From contig NZ_JBBAYJ010000005.1 in assembly GCF_037153975.1 (NCBI RefSeq), positions 1 to 64,000 of the forward strand: DNA of 64,000 bases. Reading direction: 5' to 3'. The notes under the pieces are model-generated. The model saw only the letters and a program-made list of their open reading frames with translations. It made no database searches and was not told the DNA's origin. This document shows, in pieces, positions 32,848-40,050 of this stretch (position 1 is the stretch's first letter; the number at the start of each line of letters is the position of its first letter). This DNA comes from Aquipuribacter sp. SD81 (GTDB taxonomy: Bacteria; Actinomycetota; Actinomycetes; Actinomycetales; JBBAYJ01). The position numbers and the translations under genes were made by a program.

Positions 32848-33603
32848 GTGGGCGGCACTCGAGACCATGGGCAGTACACCTTCTCTTTCGACAGCCCCGA
32901 AGGGATAAAACCAAGGAGTCCGCGCCCGCCATCGACGTCTGCTGAACAACCGAAATCGCAGAGGTCTACGTCCAATCTTTCAGGAGGTAGTCCGATTAAC
33001 AGGAACATTGCAAGCGCGAAGGCCGCAGTGGAGCGGTTTGCGGGGCGCCTCGAGAAGCAGACCGAGTTCGACGAAAGTCTAGCTCTTGAGTACAACCGCC
33101 TCAAACGGGCCTTGGCTGCGAGCTTTCAAGAGATGGCGTTAGAAACCGTACCTCGAGATCAATACCCACTGAACGAGGTCAAGAGCGCGGTCATCTCCCA
33201 GATGCGGAGTCTATTTGCCGGTAGGGCCGACTCACATCTGCTCGTCATTCGGCGGTACACAACGCCGCATCCAGACCTATACGCGCTTCTTGCGGCAAAG
33301 GTGAACGAGCCGGTCCCGGCTTGGCGACTGCGCCTTCTGAGCGGCGACAAAACTCACACGGAAAGGAGAACCCGGGAACTCCGAGATCTCGGCCTCGAAA
33401 TCGAAGTACTGGGAGAAGATGACGAGCCAACGTATCGGCTGGTGTCCTTGCAGCCTGACTTGATCTACGGCGCAGCGTATCAATTGCGCGAGAACGTGAT
33501 TAAGTCTCGCACGTTGTCGGCGTTCGAAAAGGAGCTTCTCCGAAGGCTGGCCGAAGAGACAGCTGAACTCCCGCCTAGAAGGAGTGCCAACGATGGCGAT
33601 TGA
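32848..33603 (+). CDS. Winged-helix protein of the methyltransferase operon, function unknown
   Basis: 251 residues from GTG 32848 (a TTG at 32839 overlapping the methyltransferase stop is the alternative). I do not recognise a named family. Residues ~1-45 are Pro/Ser-rich and disordered; ~50-110 form a charged helical region (AKAAVERFAGRLEKQTEFDE); ~140-195 form a winged helix: LYALLAAKVNEPVPAWRLRL, then ERRTRELRDLGLEIEVLGED and YRLVS, the pattern common in C-terminal domains of restriction-associated HNH proteins. No nuclease motif is visible. The overlap with both neighbours indicates a co-translated subunit. It could set DNA specificity or recruit the nuclease. Confidence 0.75.
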   Translation: MGGTRDHGQYTFSFDSPEGIKPRSPRPPSTSAEQPKSQRSTSNLSGGSPINRNIASAKAAVERFAGRLEKQTEFDESLALEYNRLKRALAASFQEMALETVPRDQYPLNEVKSAVISQMRSLFAGRADSHLLVIRRYTTPHPDLYALLAAKVNEPVPAWRLRLLSGDKTHTERRTRELRDLGLEIEVLGEDDEPTYRLVSLQPDLIYGAAYQLRENVIKSRTLSAFEKELLRRLAEETAELPPRRSANDGD

Positions 33604-35542
33604 AGCCGACCGTCTGAGTGAGGACTCCACATCGCTCTTTGATGCGCCACGCCCCCTTCGGCTAGTTCCGGAGTTGCCCGATGGCCGGTCGCGTCGCTCA
33701 TTTCAGACTACGTTGCAGCGGAGAGGATTGCGTAAGGAGAGCGCGGCAGCGGTCGCGCGGGCGGTTGTGCGCCCCGAAGTAGCACAGGCGAACCTCTCCA
33801 GTCCTACGTCATACCGTGTCCCGGGTGCGGAGCTGCTGGTCATCAGGGTTGAGGTCTATACGAACAGGGTCATCACGGATGCCACCAACCCGCGTATCCT
33901 CAACCACATCTTGTTTCCCGCTGCAGTTGCCCCCGGTAATCAGCGTGCGCTCTTCGAGCCGCTCGAGCCCCCCATCTCCCGGGAGAACGATTTTAGCATC
34001 GTCGTGAAGAGTCTTGAGCAACTGATCTGGCAACTTGATACAACAGTGCAAGCAACAATAAAGCAGAATGTTCCGCGCCCTCCCCTGATCGAGCAGGGCA
34101 TCATGGAGCCGCCGCTGGCTGTGCCTGCTTCGATCGAACAAGCGGATGGCAAGGTACTGGCTGGGACTGTGCTGATTCGCGAAGGCAGTACGCGGGTAAG
34201 TCACGCCCAACATATCCTCGGGTTGACTTCCCGTGATGTTCTCGTTCGCTATTCCGAAGAGCAAGAGCAGGCCTCCCTGATTGCCGAGCTAAACACCATA
34301 GCGCAGTCGTCGGCATCCAGCATCTCGTTGAATGACGCCGGGCGAGTTCGAGTTGTGACCATGCCGGTGGACTTGGTTATTGGCGTACAGCCGGATGCAG
34401 GAGCTTCCACGACTCTCGGGGAGGCGGTTGCTGCGAAGGTCGCCCAGGACCATCTGAACCACAAGAAGCAGTGGGACGAATCGGCCAAGGATGTCCATCT
34501 CGGCGAATCTTGCCTGATCGCTTTGCGCGACGAATCGCTTCTTAGTGACGAGATGTACCACTGGTTGACTGGGCGGATGGCCGCGGGCACCAAGGTTGAC
34601 GGACAAGCCGTTCATGAGGACGACCGTTGGACGGAACTTATCTGGTTGTTCACTACACGGAAGCGCCCCCAGTCCACCGTCATCAAGCGTCCGATCGCAA
34701 CGGTGCTCGAACGCGAAGAAGGACGACGGTCGGTACGGAATAGAACCGACAAGGTGCCCCTCGCAGTGGCGCTCGCGATGCGATCCAGGCGCGGGGCGAT
34801 CACCGAATCGGCGGTGGAGCGCGAGAGCCGGGTGCTTGAGGGAGCCGTCTTCAGCGCGGTCTTCGAGGTGACCTGGGTTCCGACGTCGACTTCGCTCGAT
34901 GATCTCGCTGCGCGAGCGATCGATGCCGCCGGAAGCCGTAGTCCAAGCGCCGCCGGTGTGGAGTTGGCAGTCCGCGCGATGTGGTATCTAGCGAGGCATG
35001 GGCAATTATCTATGCCGCGAAACGACCTAGGACCTGGGGGGGACCGTAGGACGCCTGGTGAGCTTGTCACGGGCATGCTTGCCTCGAAGCAGGGGATTCA
35101 GCAGTTGCTGCGAACCATTCAGGATGGCAGGGCTGGCGAGAAGGCCGGCTACGTCGTCGATGAAGCTGGTCGCGTGGACATCAGTGGGATTGGGTCGCCG
35201 GTTGCACTGAGGGACGACCTCATCCGAACACAGCTGGTCCCAAGGTCGGGTCCGCCGGCTCCTCTGGCTCGCAACCCACGTGAAGAGTTCATGGACTCGA
35301 TCGCAGCATTAACCCGCCAACTTCACTCAGTGGTCGCTGCGGATGATCACCTCCGTGGAATAGATGATGGCCACAGCAGACCTATGCACGAAGTTGAGGG
35401 CATCCCGTCAGCCCAAGCTGCTGACCTGTTGGAGTTGATTGACAACCTTAGGACTCATGTCGCTCAGTACGAGATCAACTGGCGCGTGGCAGAGGCGATA
35501 CGTTCTCAAGGTGGGACCGGGCCACAAGAAGCATCGCCATGA
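33593..35542 (+). CDS. ParB/Srx-like protein of the methyltransferase operon, function unknown
   Basis: 649 residues from ATG 33593, with AAGGAG eight bases upstream; it overlaps the preceding gene by 11 nt. Not a family I can name. Residues ~155-212 resemble the ParB/sulfiredoxin box: VPRPPLIEQGIMEPPLAVPA, then EQADGKVLAGTVLIREGSTR and VSHAQHILGL, comparable to G-x-x-x-P...DG...GxxRxxAA-xxLG of ParB (inference). The middle (~330-380) has WTELIWLFTTRKRPQST; the C-terminal third is helical and ends ...YEINWRVAEAIRSQGG. No Walker or helicase motif is found, so it is not a Type I/III motor. It may sense DNA state or use nucleotide as ParB does. Its stop overlaps the GIY-YIG gene (ATGA). Confidence 0.7.
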   Translation: MAIEADRLSEDSTSLFDAPRPLRLVPELPDGRSRRSFQTTLQRRGLRKESAAAVARAVVRPEVAQANLSSPTSYRVPGAELLVIRVEVYTNRVITDATNPRILNHILFPAAVAPGNQRALFEPLEPPISRENDFSIVVKSLEQLIWQLDTTVQATIKQNVPRPPLIEQGIMEPPLAVPASIEQADGKVLAGTVLIREGSTRVSHAQHILGLTSRDVLVRYSEEQEQASLIAELNTIAQSSASSISLNDAGRVRVVTMPVDLVIGVQPDAGASTTLGEAVAAKVAQDHLNHKKQWDESAKDVHLGESCLIALRDESLLSDEMYHWLTGRMAAGTKVDGQAVHEDDRWTELIWLFTTRKRPQSTVIKRPIATVLEREEGRRSVRNRTDKVPLAVALAMRSRRGAITESAVERESRVLEGAVFSAVFEVTWVPTSTSLDDLAARAIDAAGSRSPSAAGVELAVRAMWYLARHGQLSMPRNDLGPGGDRRTPGELVTGMLASKQGIQQLLRTIQDGRAGEKAGYVVDEAGRVDISGIGSPVALRDDLIRTQLVPRSGPPAPLARNPREEFMDSIAALTRQLHSVVAADDHLRGIDDGHSRPMHEVEGIPSAQAADLLELIDNLRTHVAQYEINWRVAEAIRSQGGTGPQEASP

Positions 35543-35922
35543 ACTACGACGCGATTGCTCTGTATGCGGGCAAGTACCTGCAGCAAGCCACTCCGATAGC
35601 TGTGGAGGTCGGGCGCGGCGAAACGATACCCGACTCCCCGGTGGGCGTGTATGTAGCCGTAGGTCTTGACGGCACGGTTCTTTACGTTGGCTCGGTTTAC
35701 CGACCCCTTAATGATCGGGGGGTGCAAACCCGCGTCAACGAACATCTTAAGCGTCAGGATAGGTTTGAAACTTGGGACAAGGTCTTCGTCGTCACGCTTC
35801 GCCCGGACACTCCATTGGAAGCGGTCCGTCGGATCGAGGGTAGAATTGGGGCCCACTTGGCGCCAAGCGGTTCGAAGGCGCTACCTAGGTTGAAGTCTAC
35901 CAAACGCCGTGACGTAGGCTAA
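35539..35922 (+). CDS. GIY-YIG nuclease-like protein
   Basis: 127 residues. The GIY-YIG core is seen as G36-V-Y38 and, eleven residues later, Y49-V-G51, then Arg65 and His69 in RVNEHLKRQ, and Glu100 in VRRIEGRIG. This is the order of catalytic residues known for small GIY-YIG restriction enzymes (R.Eco29kI, R.Hpy188I). The final conserved Asn is not evident: the expected place reads HLAPSGSKALP. It is the last gene of the operon and the only clear nuclease besides Vsr, so it is the likely cutter. Function as a restriction enzyme is inference. Confidence 0.78.
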   Translation: MNYDAIALYAGKYLQQATPIAVEVGRGETIPDSPVGVYVAVGLDGTVLYVGSVYRPLNDRGVQTRVNEHLKRQDRFETWDKVFVVTLRPDTPLEAVRRIEGRIGAHLAPSGSKALPRLKSTKRRDVG

Positions 35923-36213
35923 CGAGTTGGACGGCGAGCCGTCAGGTGCCCGCCCATGAGGTCGCCTGGCCCTCCACCGAGCAGCTCTAGCGGTAGGCCC
36001 CAATCGGCCCCGCGAGAAAGGCGCCAAGAGACGTGTCCATGGGCGGCCCATCGGGCCGGAGGGACACTGCTGCAATGACCTTCGCGACAGAGACGACCTG
36101 GGCGAGTCGTACAGCAGTGGGTACAGCAATCGCAACAATCAGTGCTAACCCTCGGCGGATCGAGATCCTGTCTAAGCAGCCACGACGCTCGTATCAACCC
36201 TTCCGGCCGCGAC
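35923..36213. other. Island right-end spacer, no gene recognised
   Basis: About 290 nt between the GIY-YIG gene and the right repeat. Stops in all frames limit any product to fragments. It contains two nearby GTACAGCA-type motifs (AGCAGTGGGTACAGCA at ~36113-36128), and a related AGCAGCGGAGTACAGC lies just inside the left end (29664-29679); these could be remnants of integrase arm sites. No integrase residues could be identified. Confidence 0.4.
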
Positions 36214-36261
36214 TTCGCAAGCAATGGCTTCAGGGTTAGAGTCCTCTCGCCTTCACCCAGG
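36214..36261 (+). repeat. attR-like repeat, degenerate copy of the tRNA-Ala 3' half
   Basis: TTCGCAAGCA ... GAGTCCTCTCGCCTTCACCCAGG in split form aligns without gaps to 29567-29614 at 39 of 48 positions. Changes fall in the T arm and acceptor, so this copy cannot be a working tRNA end. It marks the right island boundary; the backbone resumes 54 nt before the next gene. Confidence 0.75.
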
Positions 36262-36315
36262 GTCGGGCGTCCGTCCCGCTCCGTTCCACCATCGTTCCGC
36301 CTCGGAGGTGCCGGC

Positions 36316-36501
36316 ATGAGCGATCGGTCCCGCAGCCGGCTCGGCCGGGTGCTCTGCGCCTTCGGTCTGCACCGCCACGTGCGGCGCGTGCAGCCCGGGA
36401 CCTCGGGCAACGGCACGTACTTCGAGTGCGTCCGCTGCGGTCACGACGCGACCCCGGGCCGCCCGGAGAACACGTGGGGCATGGTCCCCGACGACCGCTG
36501 A
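36316..36501 (+). CDS. Small zinc-ribbon-like protein
   Basis: 61 residues from ATG 36316 with GGAGG seven bases upstream. Pattern: CAFGLHRHVRR near residue 13, then YFECVRCGHD near 40, giving Cys-x4-His and Cys-x2-Cys, a likely zinc site. Similar short proteins (CAFGLHRW...CxRCG) occur in actinobacterial genomes and phages without known function. First backbone gene after the island; codon use is again very GC-rich. Confidence 0.75.
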   Translation: MSDRSRSRLGRVLCAFGLHRHVRRVQPGTSGNGTYFECVRCGHDATPGRPENTWGMVPDDR

Positions 36502-36521
36502 GGCGATTCGCAGGGTCGGAG

Positions 36522-37256
36522 TCACGCGCAGCCGGTCTCCGTCGCGGGTCCGACTGACAGGCGAACGACCTCACCCTCGACGGTGCGCAGCTCGGCTCGG
36601 CCGGACACCGGACCCATCGCCACCACGACGTCGATCGGGTAGCCGAGGCGGAGGCAGTCGTCGAGCGGCGTCGGCGCCCCCGTTCGGTGGATTCGCAGCA
36701 CCACCGTCTCGCCCGGTCGGAGCGGTGTGTCGAGCACGGCGTGCGCCTCGAGCACGTCCGCGGGCGCGACGTGGGGGTCCGGTTCGACGCCGAGCCGTCC
36801 GGCCACGGGGGTCACCTTCGGGCCGTCGCCGACAGCGGCCCAGTAGACGACCGGTGTGCTGCCGGACCTGCCCGGGCCCCCGACGGCGTCCTCCACCGCG
36901 CGCAGCGTCACCGGCACCCGGGACGTGTTCGTCAGCTGCGTGACGAACGTGCAGCCCGTGCCAGGCGCCAGCCGCGCCGCGGTCGGCAGGCGTGCCGGGT
37001 CGTCGAAGCCGTCCGGCTCCTCGCTGGGCCCGCCGCGACCGCCCACCTCGCAGTCCCACCACGGCTGCGTGCCGGTCACCCTGCCGGCGACGGCGGGCGG
37101 CACGACGAGGGCCGCCGCGGTCCCGGCCACGACCAGACCGGTCAGCACGGCGAGCGCCAGCCCGTTCCGCAGGCGCCGCCGGGCGCCCTCGTCACGGCTC
37201 TCGCGCGGAGGGCGCGCGTAGGACGGGCCCTCCGGCCACCGCTGCAGCGAGCTCAT
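36522..37256 (-). CDS. Single-pass membrane protein, function unknown
   Basis: 244 residues from ATG 37256. A basic cytosolic segment (~1-38) precedes one membrane helix (~41-62) and an outward domain with four Cys (WWDCEVGG, GTGCTFVTQ, LDDCLRLG, TETGCA), suggesting two disulfides. The extracellular part has TNTSRVPVTLRAVED and RPGETVVLRIHRTG, reminiscent of immunoglobulin-like or DUF-type beta domains. Not recognised. It diverges from the next gene with about 100 nt between starts. Confidence 0.7.
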   Translation of the reverse strand: MSSLQRWPEGPSYARPPRESRDEGARRRLRNGLALAVLTGLVVAGTAAALVVPPAVAGRVTGTQPWWDCEVGGRGGPSEEPDGFDDPARLPTAARLAPGTGCTFVTQLTNTSRVPVTLRAVEDAVGGPGRSGSTPVVYWAAVGDGPKVTPVAGRLGVEPDPHVAPADVLEAHAVLDTPLRPGETVVLRIHRTGAPTPLDDCLRLGYPIDVVVAMGPVSGRAELRTVEGEVVRLSVGPATETGCA

Positions 37257-37354
37257 CCGACCTCCGTGGACCTGTCGGGCGGAGCCTGCCAGCCCCCGCA
37301 ACGCACGTCCACGGTGTCGGGACGGGCGGGACGGCGCACGCGTACGGTCACGCC

Positions 37355-37918
37355 GTGGACGCCCTCGAGCACGCCCGGCACGACCTGGCGGCCGGGCGTC
37401 CGTGGCTCGCCCGCGACCGGCTGCTCGGGACGCTCGGAACGCGCCACGGCGACCGGGACGCGCTGCTGCTCCTCGGCGAGGTCCACCTGGCCATGAACGA
37501 CCTGCCGGCGGCCGGGGCGGCGTGGCTCCTCACGGACCGCGACGACGCGGCGGCGACGACGGCGGCCGACGCCTTCCGCGAGCGGTACCGGAAGCCGGCG
37601 GCGAGGGCCGAGCGGCTGCCGATGCACCGACCGCTCACCGAGTACCCGCCGGACGCGGTGGCCCGCGTCAGGGCCCTACGCGCCGAGCTCACCGCCGAGG
37701 GATGGACGTGGCACCCGCCCGCCCGGGCGCAGCCTCCGGGCCGAGCCCGCGAACGTCGACACCGCGACTCGTTCCCGGAGGTCGACGCCCCGCCCCGCGG
37801 CTGGCCGCGACGGCTCCGCGACATCGGGCTCGGCGCGCTGCTCGTCTACCTGGTCGTCGGGTTCCTCGCCGTCTGGGTCATCGGCTTCGTCACCGCGCTG
37901 CGCTGGATCTGGGGCTGA
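37355..37918 (+). CDS. DUF6584-like protein with C-terminal membrane helix
   Basis: 187 residues from GTG 37355. The N-terminal half is TPR-like: LEHARHDLAAGRPWLARDRL, GTRHGDRDALLLLGEVHLAM, GAAWLLTDRDDAAA. A conserved-looking ERYRKPAARAERLPMHRPL segment follows, then a Pro/Arg linker, and one membrane segment at the end (LGALLVYLVVGFLAVWVIGF). I associate the first part with DUF6584 from memory, not certainty. TACGGT lies six bases before the start and no Shine-Dalgarno is present, so a leaderless transcript is likely. Confidence 0.65.
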   Translation: MDALEHARHDLAAGRPWLARDRLLGTLGTRHGDRDALLLLGEVHLAMNDLPAAGAAWLLTDRDDAAATTAADAFRERYRKPAARAERLPMHRPLTEYPPDAVARVRALRAELTAEGWTWHPPARAQPPGRARERRHRDSFPEVDAPPRGWPRRLRDIGLGALLVYLVVGFLAVWVIGFVTALRWIWG

Positions 37919-37960
37919 CCCGTCACGCCGGGCCCGACGTCGACGTGACCGACACCCGGT

Positions 37961-38479
37961 TCAGGACGCCGGAACGGCTGTCGTCCGCCGGGAGGCCCGC
38001 GCGGCCACGGCCGCCCACGCGACCAGGGCGGCGCACGCCACGAGGGGTAGCAGTGCCATGACGGGGTAGCCCACGTGCAGACCGGCCAGCGTCACGGCTT
38101 CCGTCCGACACCCGTCACCCGTCAGAACCCCGTCGCGGCACACCGACGACCACGTGACCGGGTACAGCACCAACAGGACCGCGCTCGCGCCGGCCAGGGG
38201 CAGCAGCACGCAGCGTCCGGCCAGCTGGACCGGGGAGGGTCGGGGGGCCGGACCCAGGGCGACGCGGGCGGCCGTCGCCAGGAGGACGGCGGCGGAGACG
38301 GCCACGGCCGCTGCTCCGAGGCCGTCCGGCAGGGGAACACCGATCAGCGAGGTGAAGCCGCCGGCCTCGCACGTGTCGCCGCAGGAGAGCCAGAACGTCA
38401 CCGGCCACAGCGCGACGAGGGCCACTGCGGCGACCACGGGCGCCGCCACCGCCCTCACCACCCGCACGGCCGCCATCAT
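37961..38479 (-). CDS. Four-helix membrane protein, function unknown
   Basis: 172 residues from tandem ATG codons at 38479 and 38476. Four hydrophobic segments are visible (about 10-28, 50-70, 88-108, 138-160). Cys pairs in the outer loops (SCGDTCEAGG; SVCRDGVLTGDGCR) could be disulfide-bonded. No family recognised. It lies 42 nt from the convergent TPR-like gene and 46 nt downstream of the SH3 protein gene. Confidence 0.7.
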   Translation of the reverse strand: MMAAVRVVRAVAAPVVAAVALVALWPVTFWLSCGDTCEAGGFTSLIGVPLPDGLGAAAVAVSAAVLLATAARVALGPAPRPSPVQLAGRCVLLPLAGASAVLLVLYPVTWSSVCRDGVLTGDGCRTEAVTLAGLHVGYPVMALLPLVACAALVAWAAVAARASRRTTAVPAS

Positions 38480-38525
38480 CCCCGCGGGACGGGCGTCGCG
38501 AGCCAGGATCCAGTGGCGGAGCGCC

Positions 38526-39518
38526 TCAGCGCACGCTGACGTGCACGTGGTCGTAGTGGTTGGCCGTGGCGCCGCCGCGGTCCTCCATCCACTCCCACGC
38601 ACCCTTGGAGCTGCCGGCCATCCAGATCTGCTGCTCGTAGATCACGTAGGTGACACCGAGCTCGCCGGCGTGGGCCTGCACGAAGCGCGCGATCTCCCAG
38701 CCGGGCTGCCCGGACACCATGATGTCGACGGCGCGGCCCGACCCGTGGTCGCCGCTGTCGCCCGGGCGCAGCCCGCCGAAGGACGACACGGAACCGCCGT
38801 ACGCCGCGCACACGGCCCGGTACACCGCGCGGGCGTTGCTCGTCAGGCTCGACTCGATCCCGGGGTTCTTCGAGCACGAGGCGCCGGAGACGGCCGGGTC
38901 GTCGGCCTCCTCGGCCTCCTCCGCCTGGGCGGCGGGCTCCGGCTCGGGCTCCGGCTCGGGCTTCGCGTCCGCGAGGTAGGAGCCGTTGACCCAGCCCGCA
39001 CGCTCGTCGAGCACGACCTGCAGCCAGCCGTCCGCGCTCTCGCCGGTCACACCGACGGACTCCGCGCCGGCGAGGGAGCCGATGCGCTCGCTGCCGGCGG
39101 ACGGGCTGGAGCGCACGTTGACGGCCTGCGTCGCCCACATCTCGTCGACGACCTCGGGCACCGGCGTCGGCGTGGGCGTCGGGGTGGCGGTGGGGGACGG
39201 CGACGCGCTCGGGGTGGCGCTCGGCTCGGCCGACGGCTCGGGTGACGGCGACGGCGAGGCGCTCAGGGTGGAGCGGGCGTCGCTGCGGCTGGCCTGCGCG
39301 TCCTCCCGCGCCCGCAGCGCGGACAGCTCGACCGCGTCGGCGCGGTCGGCCTCGGCGGCCTGCGTGGGCACGGTCGGCACGTCGGGCTCGACGGGCTGGC
39401 TGGGCATGGCGGCGACCAGGAGCGGTCCGCCGAGCATCGTCCCGGCCACCACGACGCCCAGCAGGGGCTGGACGAGCGGTCGCCGGACGGGCGCGTTGCG
39501 GTGACGGCCTCGGGCCAC
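38526..39518 (-). CDS. Secreted SH3b protein with cell-wall-type C-terminal domain
   Basis: 330 residues from GTG 39518 with GGAG seven bases upstream. N-terminal basic stretch and hydrophobic signal/anchor (~16-38), a Ser/Pro/Thr/Glu-rich linker, a bacterial SH3 domain (~125-185: QAVNVRSSPSAGSERIGSL ... GWVNGSYL), an Ala/Glu/Pro linker, and a C-terminal domain of ~110 residues (GLRPGDSGDHGSGRAVDIM, NHYDHVHVSVR). That last domain is the ARB_07466/VanY-like type with a His-x-x-x-Asp...His-x-His metal pattern. It probably binds or cleaves peptidoglycan. TACGAT on the minus strand near 39557 may be its -10. Confidence 0.83.
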   Translation of the reverse strand: MARGRHRNAPVRRPLVQPLLGVVVAGTMLGGPLLVAAMPSQPVEPDVPTVPTQAAEADRADAVELSALRAREDAQASRSDARSTLSASPSPSPEPSAEPSATPSASPSPTATPTPTPTPVPEVVDEMWATQAVNVRSSPSAGSERIGSLAGAESVGVTGESADGWLQVVLDERAGWVNGSYLADAKPEPEPEPEPAAQAEEAEEADDPAVSGASCSKNPGIESSLTSNARAVYRAVCAAYGGSVSSFGGLRPGDSGDHGSGRAVDIMVSGQPGWEIARFVQAHAGELGVTYVIYEQQIWMAGSSKGAWEWMEDRGGATANHYDHVHVSVR

Positions 39519-39632
39519 GAGCGTTCTCCGGAGGGGGTTTCGGGAGCGGAGGACGGGCCATCGTAACCATTTCTTGACCTTCCGAGTGCCGGGCGACGTC
39601 GGCACGGCTCCTCGGGGGCCCTCCTGCAGGCC

Positions 39633-39965
39633 TCAGACGGGCCGGTCGGGCGGCCCTGCCGCGGTCCCCAGGCGCCCGTCCGCGCGGGCGCCGTCGACCG
39701 ACGACGTGAAGGGGAGGACCGCCTCGGCGAGCGGGGCCACGACGGGCTTGCCGAGGGCGTGGCCCATGCCACGGATGCTGACGGACCGCAGCCGGTCGGG
39801 GTGGTCGAGCAGCAGCAGCTGGGCGAGGGTCCCGCCGAGCGACATGCCGACGACGTGGGCGCGGTCCACGTCGCACGCGTCGAGCACGGCCACCGCGTCC
39901 TCGGCGAGGTCCGCGACGGCGTAGGGCCGCTCGTCGAGGGGCGTCGCGCGGCCGGTGTCGCCGGC
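39633..39965 (-). pseudogene. Decayed alpha/beta hydrolase
   Basis: Only ~110 codons remain. DTGRATPLDERPYAVADLAE and VVGMSLGGTLAQLLLLDHPD are from the nucleophile-elbow region; SVSI then joins directly to GMGHALGKPVVAPLAEAVLP, which resembles the C-terminal catalytic-His region. This implies an internal loss of about 130 residues. Upstream, a TGA (tca at 39966-39968) stands where homologues read an Arg/Tyr-Asp-His-Arg segment, and no start is present. The central catalytic Asp is gone, so no activity is expected. Confidence 0.75.
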
Positions 39966-39998
39966 TCACAGCCCCGACCGGTGGCCGTCCACCAGGTT

Positions 39999-40050
39999 TC
40001 AGCGGCCTCAGCGGCCTCAGCGGCCTCAGCGGCCTCAGCGGCCTCAGCGG
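39999..40050. repeat. 9-nt minisatellite (TCAGCGGCC x 5.8)
   Basis: Five perfect copies and a seven-base partial copy in direct tandem. It sits between the remnant hydrolase and the 3' end of the next minus-strand gene, whose stop codon lies in the final unit. Confidence 0.95.

Larger units (their letters stand above)
29567..36261. mobile_element. Genomic island integrated at tRNA-Ala
   Basis: About 6.65 kb between two 48-nt imperfect direct repeats (39 of 48 bases identical, no gaps), the left one being the 3' half of an intact tRNA-Ala. Contents in order: decayed IS3-family element, Vsr-type endonuclease, and a divergent four-gene operon (cytosine methyltransferase, winged-helix protein, ParB/Srx-like protein, GIY-YIG nuclease). 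From about 30.95 to 36.2 kb the sequence is visibly AT-richer, with codons such as TTA, ATA and AGA that are nearly absent in flanking genes. No integrase gene is seen, so the element is probably immobile now or was moved in trans. Known parallel: islands that enter tRNA 3' ends and restore the tRNA. Confidence 0.8.

Noticed and set aside
35923-36261. Integrase gene fragment at the island right end
   Set aside because: No tyrosine- or serine-recombinase residues could be recognised in any frame.
39519-39605. Riboswitch (c-di-AMP type) in front of the SH3b protein gene
   Set aside because: The leader is short and lacks the conserved core sequences of that class; only a possible -10 box is supported.
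39999-40050. CRISPR-like array
   Set aside because: Units are nine bases with no spacers; it is a simple tandem repeat. No CRISPR array or cas gene is present in the window.
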